Positions 25,485-32,905 of a stretch of 58,904 nucleotides of DNA are shown here, piece by piece. The notes under the pieces were generated by a model. It worked only from the letters and a program-made list of their open reading frames with translations, was not told the DNA's origin and made no database searches. Each line of letters starts with the position of its first letter. Within the stretch, counting starts at the first letter, position 1. The position numbers and the translations under genes are program-made. The stretch is from Rhodococcus zopfii NBRC 100606 = JCM 9919 (GTDB taxonomy: Bacteria > Actinomycetota > Actinomycetes > Mycobacteriales > Mycobacteriaceae), in assembly GCF_001895025.1 (NCBI RefSeq), contig NZ_BCXI01000046.1, forward strand, positions 1 through 58,904, read 5' to 3'.

Positions 25485-25540
25485 GCCGGGAATCTCCTGC
25501 CTTCAGGCAGGAGAGGCGTTAACGGGCTCAACTCCTCGTA
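25380..25540 (+). ncRNA. Candidate omega RNA (reRNA) of TnpB
   Basis: TnpB guide RNAs overlap the 3' end of tnpB and run through the right end into flanking DNA. Here the stem-loop at 25494-25513 and the following AGGCGTTAAC would be the scaffold's 3' end, and the bases from 25524 on would be the guide. The guide therefore matches the gvp locus itself and would direct cutting of an uninserted copy. The 5' end is a guess from family length. Confidence 0.45.
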
Positions 25541-26208
25541 CGCCGCACCGGGGCGCGTCCGGACGCCGGAGCCTCGGCCCGGCTGCTGCGCCGCCGTGGC
25601 TTGGGCGCTTGTTCGTCGTCGTCCTCATCGGCCTTCTTCCGGCCAGGGGCCGAGCGCGATCGGGCCGGGGAGGCACCCTCGGAGGTCCGGCGGCGGGGTG
25701 CGGGCCGCTTCTTCGCGGGTTTCCGCTCGGCCTCGGGCTCGGCGTCCTCCGTGTCCTCCTCGCCTGTCTCCTCCTCGGCGGTGTCCTCTTCCGAGGTGCC
25801 TTCTTCGTCGGTGGGTTCGTCCTCGTAGGCTCCCTGCTCGTCCTCGTCGTACTCGTCCTGAGGTTCCTCGGAGCCCTCGTCCTCGGCCCGGCCGCCGCTC
25901 TTGCCGCGTCGCAGACCCCCGCCCTGCTGGAGCCGCTCGTTGAGCGAGTCGATCTGATTGCTCGCAGCGGTGACGGCCGCGGCGCGTGCCGCGCCGAGCA
26001 GTTCGCCCCGAACGGATTCGGTGATCTTGCTCAGTTCCGGTGACGACCCCAGAGCGGAAGCACCGCGCTTCATCAGTTCCTGAGGGGTACCGGGGAGGCG
26101 TCCACTCAGCCCCGCACCCGCCAGCATCAGGGCGAGTCGCATCTTGTGGGTACGTCCGAGCATGTAGCCGATGCCGACCCCCACGGCAATTCGTGCTCCA
26201 CCCTTCAT
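25528..26208 (-). CDS. Gas vesicle cluster protein with membrane-like N-terminus and charged tail
   Basis: A 226-residue protein that would be the first gene of the gvp operon. Residues 1-45 are hydrophobic and Gly-rich (ARIAVGVGIGYMLGRTHKMRLALMLAGAGL). A helical stretch follows (ELLGAARAAAVTAASNQIDSLNERLQ), then an acidic run of about 60 residues and a Lys/Arg-rich end. Similar proteins occur in rhodococcal and streptomycete gvp clusters, perhaps under the name gvpY, with no proven function. ATG 26208 is chosen because GGAG lies six bases upstream; the ATG two codons earlier abuts it. A sigma-B-like promoter precedes it. Confidence 0.65.
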   Translation of the reverse strand: MKGGARIAVGVGIGYMLGRTHKMRLALMLAGAGLSGRLPGTPQELMKRGASALGSSPELSKITESVRGELLGAARAAAVTAASNQIDSLNERLQQGGGLRRGKSGGRAEDEGSEEPQDEYDEDEQGAYEDEPTDEEGTSEEDTAEEETGEEDTEDAEPEAERKPAKKRPAPRRRTSEGASPARSRSAPGRKKADEDDDEQAPKPRRRSSRAEAPASGRAPVRRTRS

Positions 26209-26293
26209 GGCCATCTCCTTCGGCTGCGACCCGTCCGTCCGGACGAGTCAGCGATCGAAACTCTGCGGGCGTTCGCCTGCACGTGGGACTGGA

Positions 26294-26319
26294 GTAACCT
26301 GCGTCACAGTTCGCGAAAC
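26294..26319 (-). promoter_or_regulatory. Sigma-B/F-like promoter of the gas vesicle operon
   Basis: On the minus strand GTTT, 16 bases, then GGTTAC matches the actinobacterial stress-sigma consensus (GTTT, 15-17, GGGTAY) with one mismatch. The start would lie about 75 bases before the first gvp-cluster gene. It faces a second such promoter on the other strand. Confidence 0.55.
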
Positions 26320-26377
26320 ATCCATCTCGAGTTGATCTTCGGCGGGGCAGTGCGGACCGATCGGTTTGTTCCCGTCC

Positions 26378-26404
26378 GTTTTCCCTGCCGGTGAAGGGGG
26401 GTAC
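26378..26404 (+). promoter_or_regulatory. Sigma-B/F-like promoter of the CsbD-like gene
   Basis: GTTT (26378-26381), 17 bases, then GGGTAC (26399-26404) is an exact fit to the stress-sigma consensus. The predicted transcript would start about 60 bases before the CsbD-like start codon. CsbD itself is a sigma-B-controlled protein in Bacillus subtilis, which supports the call. Confidence 0.65.
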
Positions 26405-26470
26405 ACCCCCACTGTCGGACAACGACCGAGTGCGGTCGTGGAACTCGCGGCCACGGAACAGGAGCGGGTC

Positions 26471-26695
26471 ATGGCTCACCTCACGAACACGATCAAACAC
26501 AGTGCCGAGGCTGCCGCCGGAAAGGCGAAGCAGACACTGGGGCGGTGGACCGGAAACCGGCGCGCCGAGGACAAGGGCTCCCGGCAACATTTCGTCGCCG
26601 AGTCGAAAAAGCTGGGAGACAAAGTGATTCACGCGGCGGGGCAGGGTCGATCGCGGCTGCGGCAGTGGAGACACCGTCGCTCCGACATGCCCTGA
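26471..26695 (+). CDS. CsbD-like small stress protein
   Basis: A 74-residue basic protein. SAEAAAGKAKQTLGRWTGNRRAEDKGSRQHFVAESKKLGDKVIHAAGQ follows the CsbD pattern of Lys/Ala-Gly repeats around a KAKQxxGxxTGxxxxxxKG motif. Family function is unknown; expression is part of the general stress response. GGAG precedes the ATG and a consensus stress promoter lies upstream. It is divergent from the gvp operon and converges on the metallohydrolase gene. Confidence 0.7.
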   Translation: MAHLTNTIKHSAEAAAGKAKQTLGRWTGNRRAEDKGSRQHFVAESKKLGDKVIHAAGQGRSRLRQWRHRRSDMP

Positions 26696-26718
26696 CCGCC
26701 CTGGGAACTACACCGCTG

Positions 26719-27234
26719 TCACTCGCACGCGGCGAAACCGCAGGCACGCAACGCGAACGCCGCTTCGGGCCCGATGATCTCGCCCGCCAGTGTCAGGAAT
26801 CGGTCGACGAACGCCGCCCCGTGCGCCGGGTCGGCCGCATCGTCCGGATCCGACGGGTCGAGATGGTGCGCGAGCTCGTGCAACACCACCAGTTCCCGGA
26901 ACGCCCACGCCGTGTTCGCCCGGTGCTCCGGCAGCGCGATGACCGCACAATCGCTCTCGTAGTGGGCGGCGGTGTTCCCGGCGCGCGCCCGCACCCGCAC
27001 CCGCACGGTGGCGCGCGGCCATCGGTCCCGCACCCAGTTCAAAGCCAGCACCGCATCCAGATAGGCCTGCACCGACTCGATCGACGCGAACCGGCGCTCC
27101 ACCGGCAGCGTCACCTGGGATCCGGCGATCTCCACCACCCGGATGCCGCGCTCGTCGGCGCGGTCGAACATGCGGCGCACCAGCGACTCGGCCTCGTACA
27201 CCGCCGCCCGCTGCGAATCCCGGCTCGATCTCAT
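26719..27234 (-). CDS. TIGR04338-family putative metallohydrolase
   Basis: A 171-residue zincin-like protein. H119-E-L-A-H123 is the HExxH zinc and catalytic motif, and H138 (DPAHGAAF) is a likely third ligand; WVRDRWPRATVRVRVRARAG and HYESDCAVIALPEH precede it. This layout matches the small actinobacterial metallohydrolases of TIGR04338, for which no substrate is known. It lies downstream of a DUF2786 gene with a 19-base gap, a pairing often seen in mycobacteria and rhodococci, so the two probably act together. Confidence 0.82.
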   Translation of the reverse strand: MRSSRDSQRAAVYEAESLVRRMFDRADERGIRVVEIAGSQVTLPVERRFASIESVQAYLDAVLALNWVRDRWPRATVRVRVRARAGNTAAHYESDCAVIALPEHRANTAWAFRELVVLHELAHHLDPSDPDDAADPAHGAAFVDRFLTLAGEIIGPEAAFALRACGFAACE

Positions 27235-27253
27235 GGGCGGATCCTCCGCGGTG

Positions 27254-28063
27254 TCATCGGGTCAGCCTCCGGCCTCCGGACGGCAACTCCGGCGCCGTCC
27301 CCAACCGCGCCTGCCGGCCGGCGCGGTCCCCGGCCCGCTGCGCGTCCGACGACTGCGCGGTCGCCGCCCGGTTGCCGCGCCAGCTTCCCCGCGCCTGCGA
27401 CGTGCTGCGATAGAAGTCGCGCAACTCGAGCTGTTTGTCGCGCAACACCAATTCGGTGCCCGGCACCGCGACCTCTGCTTCCTGCTCGGTCTGCTGTTTC
27501 GTCTCGGCCAGTCGCGCCCCGATCCGCGCCGCGAACGCCGACTGGAAGTTCAGGCGCGCGGTCACCCCGGCGACGGGCCTGCGCACCCGCGTGCGCACCC
27601 GCCGCCCCCCGCGCTGCTCGACCACCGTGCGCACCGTCGTCTCGTCCCGGTAGCTGCCTGCGCGCAGGTACGCGTCCGATGCCCGCACCATCTGCACCAG
27701 CAGCGACGAGTACAGCGTCTCGCACACGTCGATGTCGTCGGCGAACCCGTACGCGTAGATGACGGTGGAGGTGGCGGTGATGTCGCACTGCACATCGTTG
27801 GCGGCGGCGATCGCCAGGAACAACTGCGCGTAGGTGCGCAGTCCCTTCTTCCCGGTCTCCCCGATCGTGATGAGCCGCTGCACCGGCGTGACCCGGCGTT
27901 CCCGGGACGCGGTGTGGGCCCGCGCGACCGCGAGATCCACGGCCGACGCAGTCGCCAGACGTTGCGCCGCCGCGAGGAACGCGTCGGCTTCGTGCTGGTT
28001 GTCGGTCGATTCCGCCTGGCGGAGCAGGCCGCCGATACGGGTCAGCATCCGGTCGGAACTCAC
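27254..28063 (-). CDS. DUF2786-domain protein
   Basis: A 269-residue protein of unknown function. The N-terminal DRMLTRIGGLLRQAESTDNQHEADAFLAAAQRLATASAVDLAVARAH is the DUF2786 domain. The middle part (GLRTYAQLFLAIAAANDVQCDITATSTVIYAYGFADDIDVCETLYSSLLVQMVRASD) and the basic region (RLNFQSAFAARIGARLAETK) are shared by larger family members. A GTG at 28063, six bases after a TATTCT -10, suggests a leaderless message; ATG 28048 is the alternative. It is divergent from the ABC transporter operon. Confidence 0.72.
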   Translation of the reverse strand: MSSDRMLTRIGGLLRQAESTDNQHEADAFLAAAQRLATASAVDLAVARAHTASRERRVTPVQRLITIGETGKKGLRTYAQLFLAIAAANDVQCDITATSTVIYAYGFADDIDVCETLYSSLLVQMVRASDAYLRAGSYRDETTVRTVVEQRGGRRVRTRVRRPVAGVTARLNFQSAFAARIGARLAETKQQTEQEAEVAVPGTELVLRDKQLELRDFYRSTSQARGSWRGNRAATAQSSDAQRAGDRAGRQARLGTAPELPSGGRRLTR

Positions 28064-28067
28064 CGAC

Positions 28068-28104
28068 AGAGAATAGGCGTGTTCGGCTTTGTCGCCTATT
28101 CTCT
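28068..28104. promoter_or_regulatory. Perfect 12-bp inverted repeat forming overlapping divergent promoters
   Basis: AGAGAATAGGCG and CGCCTATTCTCT flank a 13-base spacer. Each arm carries a TATTCT -10 hexamer for the gene on its side, and each -35 position falls in the opposite arm, so RNA polymerase could fire only one way at a time. Both downstream genes have starts within about eight bases of the -10, consistent with leaderless transcripts. Confidence 0.6.
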
Positions 28105-28110
28105 CGTGCC

Positions 28111-29184
<1,074 letters not shown>

Positions 29185-29329
29185 GCGCGGTCGACGACAC
29201 GCGGGACATGACCGATTCAGGATGAGAGCAATATCCCCTTTTCCCGGTCTCGCGTGCCAGAGTAGGTGCCGGTGTCGGCGGCCGCAGGCTCGCCGACGAC
29301 GAGTTTTCCGATCCGAACGGGAGTAATCC

Positions 29330-30604
29330 ATGGTTCTGAACACGAAGGCGGTCCGCCGGGCCGCGGTCGCTGCGTCGGCGGCGTCGCTGCTGGTCCTGAC
29401 GGCCTGTTCGTCCGACGACGGCTCGAGCAGCGACAGCGGCTCGGCGTCCGCGGCCGGCGACGGGCGCGGTCCGATCACCATCGTCGAGGGTCAGGATCCC
29501 CTGAACGCGGCGCTCGAGAACATCATCGCCGACTGGAATGCCGAGCATCCGGACGAGACGGTGACCTTCAAGCCGCTGGCGAAGGAAGCCGACGACCAGT
29601 ACGACGACATCGCCCAGCGCATGCAGGCGAAGAGCGACGAGTACGACCTCGTCGCCGTCGACGTCACCAACACCGCCGAGTTCGCCGCCAACGGCTGGCT
29701 GCTGCCGCTCGAGGACGACTACGCGATCGAGACCGACGGCCTGCTGCCCGCGACCGTCGAGTCGGGCACCTACAACGGCACCCTGTTCGCGGCCCCGAAG
29801 AACACCAACGCCGCGTTCCTGTACTACCGCACCGATCTCGTCGACAAGGCCCCCGCCACGTGGGCGGAACTGCAGGCGGAGTGCCCGAAGGCCGTCGAGG
29901 CGGGCATCGACTGCTACCTCGGCCAGTTCAAGAACTACGAGGGCCTGACGGTCAATGTCACCGAAATCGTCAACGCCTTCGGCGGCAGCTTCGTCGCCGA
30001 GGACGGTCTGACCCCGTCGATCGACGACAAGACCGGTGAGGGTCTGCAATTCATCGTCGACCGCTTCGCGGACGGCACGATCCCGGCGGCCGCGCAGACC
30101 TACACCGAAGGTGAGTCGCAGACCGCGTTCGGCGACGGCAAGGCCCTGTTCCTGCGCACGTGGCCGGGCTTCTACACCGACGGCGAGTCCTCGTCGATCG
30201 CCGGCAACTACGGCATCGCGGTTCTCCCCGGTGTCGACGGGCCGGGCGTCTCCACCCTCGGCGGCTACAACGTCGGCATCAGCGCGTTCTCGGATGCGCC
30301 CGCGACCGCGCGTGACTTCCTCGAGTTCATGCAGACCCGCCAGTCGCAGACCTACTACGCAGAGGTCGGCGGCGCGCCGGTCCTCGCCGAGGTCTACGAC
30401 GACCCGGCGATCCTCGAGCAGTTCCCGTACTTCGCGACGTTGAAGGAAGCGCTCGAGAGCGCGAAGCCGCGTCCGTCCTCGCCGTACTACTCGAACGTGT
30501 CGAAGGCGATCTCCGACAATTCGTACGCGGCGATCCGGAACGAGAAGTCCGTCGAGCAGGCGCTCGCCGACATCAAGGCCGGCATCGAAACCGCCGGCAA
30601 CTGA
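29330..30604 (+). CDS. Extracellular sugar-binding lipoprotein of ABC transporter
   Basis: A 424-residue type 1 solute-binding lipoprotein. The signal peptide (basic KAVRR, hydrophobic core) ends in the lipobox L-T-A-C26, so the protein is lipid-anchored outside the membrane. ITIVEGQDPLNAALENIIADWNAEHPDETVTFKPL opens the binding fold; LFAAPKNTNAAFLYYRTDLV and ALFLRTWPGFYTD are typical. The family includes LpqY (trehalose) and maltose-binding proteins; the ligand here cannot be fixed. It is preceded by a 145-base gap and a GGGAG ribosome site. Confidence 0.92.
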   Translation: MVLNTKAVRRAAVAASAASLLVLTACSSDDGSSSDSGSASAAGDGRGPITIVEGQDPLNAALENIIADWNAEHPDETVTFKPLAKEADDQYDDIAQRMQAKSDEYDLVAVDVTNTAEFAANGWLLPLEDDYAIETDGLLPATVESGTYNGTLFAAPKNTNAAFLYYRTDLVDKAPATWAELQAECPKAVEAGIDCYLGQFKNYEGLTVNVTEIVNAFGGSFVAEDGLTPSIDDKTGEGLQFIVDRFADGTIPAAAQTYTEGESQTAFGDGKALFLRTWPGFYTDGESSSIAGNYGIAVLPGVDGPGVSTLGGYNVGISAFSDAPATARDFLEFMQTRQSQTYYAEVGGAPVLAEVYDDPAILEQFPYFATLKEALESAKPRPSSPYYSNVSKAISDNSYAAIRNEKSVEQALADIKAGIETAGN

Positions 30605-30623
30605 TCCACTAGGAGCAGTACCC

Positions 30624-31733
30624 ATGGCAGAACCGCAGGTCCATGCTGGTCACGAAGGTCGCCGACCGGCTCCCGCGGATCCGCCACACGATACCGCGGT
30701 CGGGACCGAGGACACCGGTCCCGACCGCGGTCGTGTGCACGGACGGCACCGGGCGCCCGCACCTCCGGAGCCGAGCGCGCCCGCACCGAAGCAGCGACGC
30801 CGGATCCCTCCGTGGGTGTTCGTGGCGCCGTCCCTCGTCGTGCTCGCCGTCATCATCCTGTACCCGCTCGGGCGGGCGGTGTGGATGTCGCTGCACGGTG
30901 ATGCGAAGAAACTCGATCCCGAAACCGGCCGGTTCGTCGAGGGCGGTTTCGTCGGCATCGAGAACTACGTGCGGTGGATCACCCAGTCCTGCGGTACCGC
31001 CACCGGCTCGATACCGTGTCCGCCGGGGACCCTCGGTTCCCAGTTCTGGGGCTCGATCTTCAACACGTTCTTCTTCACCGTCGTCACCGTCTCGCTCGAG
31101 ACGGTCATCGGTTTCGCGATGGCGATCGTGATGGCGAAATCGTTCCGCGGCCGCGGGTTGCTCCGCGCGTCGGTGCTGGTGCCGTGGGCGATCCCGACCG
31201 CTGTCACCGCGAAGTTGTGGTTCTTCATCTTCGCGAACGACGGCATCGCCAACAAGATGCTCGGCACGGACATCCTGTGGACGGCGGACCCGTGGCCGGC
31301 CCGGTTCGCGATCATCGTGGCGGACGTGTGGAAGACCGCGCCGTTCATGGCGCTGCTGATCCTCGCCGGCTTGCAGATGATTCCGGCGGACGTGTACGAG
31401 GCCGCCAAGGTCGACGGTGCGAACGCGTGGCAGCGCTTCAAATTGATCACGTTGCCGCTGGTCAAACCGGCGCTGATGGTCGCGATCCTGTTCCGCACGA
31501 TGGACGCGCTGCGCATGTACGATCTGCCGGCCATCATGATGGGCTCGAACCCCGCGACCTCCACGATCTCGGTGCTCGTCGTCGAACAGATGCGTCAGGG
31601 TGCGAACTCGGCGTCCGCGCTGTCGACGATCACGTTCCTCATCATCTTCGCGGTCGCGTTCGTCCTGGTGCGGTTCCTCGGCGCCAACGCCGTGCAGACG
31701 CAGGAGGCACAGCGGAAGGGAGACGTCGGATGA
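30624..31733 (+). CDS. Sugar ABC transporter permease (MalF/SugA type)
   Basis: A 369-residue inner-membrane permease. The first 60 residues are a hydrophilic, Pro-rich cytoplasmic lead; membrane segments begin at WVFVAPSLVVLAVIILYPLGRAVWMSL. The EAA loop that docks the ATPase is EAAKVDGANAWQRFKLITLPLVKPAL. About six membrane segments can be counted. It overlaps the next permease by four bases (ATGA). Confidence 0.92.
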   Translation: MAEPQVHAGHEGRRPAPADPPHDTAVGTEDTGPDRGRVHGRHRAPAPPEPSAPAPKQRRRIPPWVFVAPSLVVLAVIILYPLGRAVWMSLHGDAKKLDPETGRFVEGGFVGIENYVRWITQSCGTATGSIPCPPGTLGSQFWGSIFNTFFFTVVTVSLETVIGFAMAIVMAKSFRGRGLLRASVLVPWAIPTAVTAKLWFFIFANDGIANKMLGTDILWTADPWPARFAIIVADVWKTAPFMALLILAGLQMIPADVYEAAKVDGANAWQRFKLITLPLVKPALMVAILFRTMDALRMYDLPAIMMGSNPATSTISVLVVEQMRQGANSASALSTITFLIIFAVAFVLVRFLGANAVQTQEAQRKGDVG

Positions 31734-32581
31734 GCAGTCCCGGTACAGGCAGTACGAAGGTGCGCTCGGCCGGCACGTATGCCGGGGTGATCCTCATCGT
31801 CCTGTGGGGCCTGGCGCCCTGCTACTGGATGATCGTCACCGCGCTGCGCGACCCGTCCGAGACGTTCAGCACGTCGCTGTGGCCCGAGAATCCGACCCTG
31901 CAGAACTTCGCCGACGCACTCGACCCCGATGCGAAGGTGAACTTCTCCCGCGCGCTGCTCAACAGCGTGATCATCGCGGGGGCGACCACCGCGGTCGCGC
32001 TGCTTCTCGGTGTGTTCACCGCCTACGCGCTGTCCCGGTTCGACTTCCGGGGCAAGTACTTCGTCACCGGCATCATCCTGGGTGCATCGATGTTCCCGGT
32101 GGTGGCGCTGGTGACGCCGCTGTTCCAGTTGTTCACCGACATCGGCTGGATCGGCAGCTACCAGGCGCTGATCATCCCGAACATCTCGTTCGTGCTGCCG
32201 CTGACGGTGTACACGTTGACCTCGTTCTTCGCGGAACTGCCGTGGGAACTCGAGGAGGCCGCCCGGATGGACGGCGCGACGCGCGGGCAGGCGTTCCGGT
32301 TGGTGATGTTGCCGCTCGCGGCGCCGGCGATGTTCACCACCGCGATCCTGGCGTTCATCGCGACCGTCAACGAGTACCTGCTGATGTCGCAGCTTTCCAA
32401 CGAGAAGACCGCGCCGGTGACGGTCGCGATGGCACGGTTCACCGGCACCGACCCGTACGTGACGCCGTACGCGTCGATCATGGCCGGCGGCACGCTGGTG
32501 ATGGTGCCGCTGGTGATCATGGTGTTGATCTTCCAGCGTCGCATCATCGCGGGTCTGACCGCGGGCGGCGTGAAGTCGTGA
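31730..32581 (+). CDS. Sugar ABC transporter permease (MalG/SugB type)
   Basis: A 283-residue permease partner. It has YAGVILIVLWGLAPCYWMIVTAL as first membrane segment, then NSVIIAGATTAVALLLGVFTAYALSRF, and the EAA loop EEAARMDGATRGQAFRLVMLPLAAPAM. The C-terminal QRRIIAGLTAGGVKS is the standard MalG-type ending. Start and stop overlap both neighbours by four bases, so the permease genes are translationally coupled. Confidence 0.93.
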   Translation: MSSPGTGSTKVRSAGTYAGVILIVLWGLAPCYWMIVTALRDPSETFSTSLWPENPTLQNFADALDPDAKVNFSRALLNSVIIAGATTAVALLLGVFTAYALSRFDFRGKYFVTGIILGASMFPVVALVTPLFQLFTDIGWIGSYQALIIPNISFVLPLTVYTLTSFFAELPWELEEAARMDGATRGQAFRLVMLPLAAPAMFTTAILAFIATVNEYLLMSQLSNEKTAPVTVAMARFTGTDPYVTPYASIMAGGTLVMVPLVIMVLIFQRRIIAGLTAGGVKS

Positions 32582-32772
32582 GGCGGGTGCCCCGGCGGCA
32601 GCGGCTCGAGATGCTGCTGGGGTTCCTGACCGTGTTCACGGTGATGGCGCTGATCGCCGCGGTCGCGGAACTGTGGTCGCCGGCGCCGGGCGTCGTCCCG
32701 GCGCTGGTGTTGCTCGGGTTCGCGATCGCGTGGGGTTTCGCGTTCCGTGCCTGGCGGCGGAGCGGGCCGTAG
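32578..32772 (+). CDS. Small two-segment membrane protein of the ABC operon
   Basis: A 64-residue protein starting at a GTG that overlaps the permease stop as GTGA. It has a short basic start (RRVPRRQRLEM) and two hydrophobic segments (LLGFLTVFTVMALIAAVAEL and GVVPALVLLGFAIAWGFAF), ending RAWRRSGP. Similar short proteins follow sugar permeases in some actinobacteria. It may assist the transporter, but the function is unknown. Confidence 0.65.
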   Translation: MRRVPRRQRLEMLLGFLTVFTVMALIAAVAELWSPAPGVVPALVLLGFAIAWGFAFRAWRRSGP

Positions 32773-32776
32773 CCCG

Positions 32777-32816
32777 GTGCGTCCTTCGGGTGGCTGGTGA
32801 CCGCCGAAGGACGCAC
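32777..32816. terminator. Perfect 13-bp hairpin after the ABC operon
   Basis: GTGCGTCCTTCGG and CCGAAGGACGCAC enclose a 14-base loop, five bases after the last operon stop. No U-run follows, as is usual in this group. Confidence 0.65.
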
Positions 32817-32905
32817 GGTCCGGCCTGTTGCGGCAGACTCCGTACCATACGAACGACAGGGTGCGATGATCGGTCGAGCCCGGATTCCGCCAGAAAGTAG
32901 CCCGT

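Larger units (their letters stand above)
24209..25523 (+). mobile_element. tnpB-only IS605/IS1341-type element inserted in the gvp operon
   Basis: The element holds one gene, tnpB, and no tnpA, so it depends on a transposase elsewhere. The right end carries a perfect stem CTCCTGCC/GGCAGGAG with loop TTCA (25494-25513), then AGGCGTTAAC, which resembles the conserved right end of IS1341-type elements. A left-end hairpin CCTCG/CGAGG, also with loop TTCA, lies at 24231-24244. The left boundary is uncertain by several bases. No target duplication is expected for this family. The element is antisense to the gvp genes. Confidence 0.75.

Noticed and set aside
26399..26410. G-run and C-run as a hairpin terminator
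   Set aside because: GGGGGGTACACCCCC could pair, but it overlaps the exact stress-promoter -10 of the CsbD-like gene and does not follow a gene.
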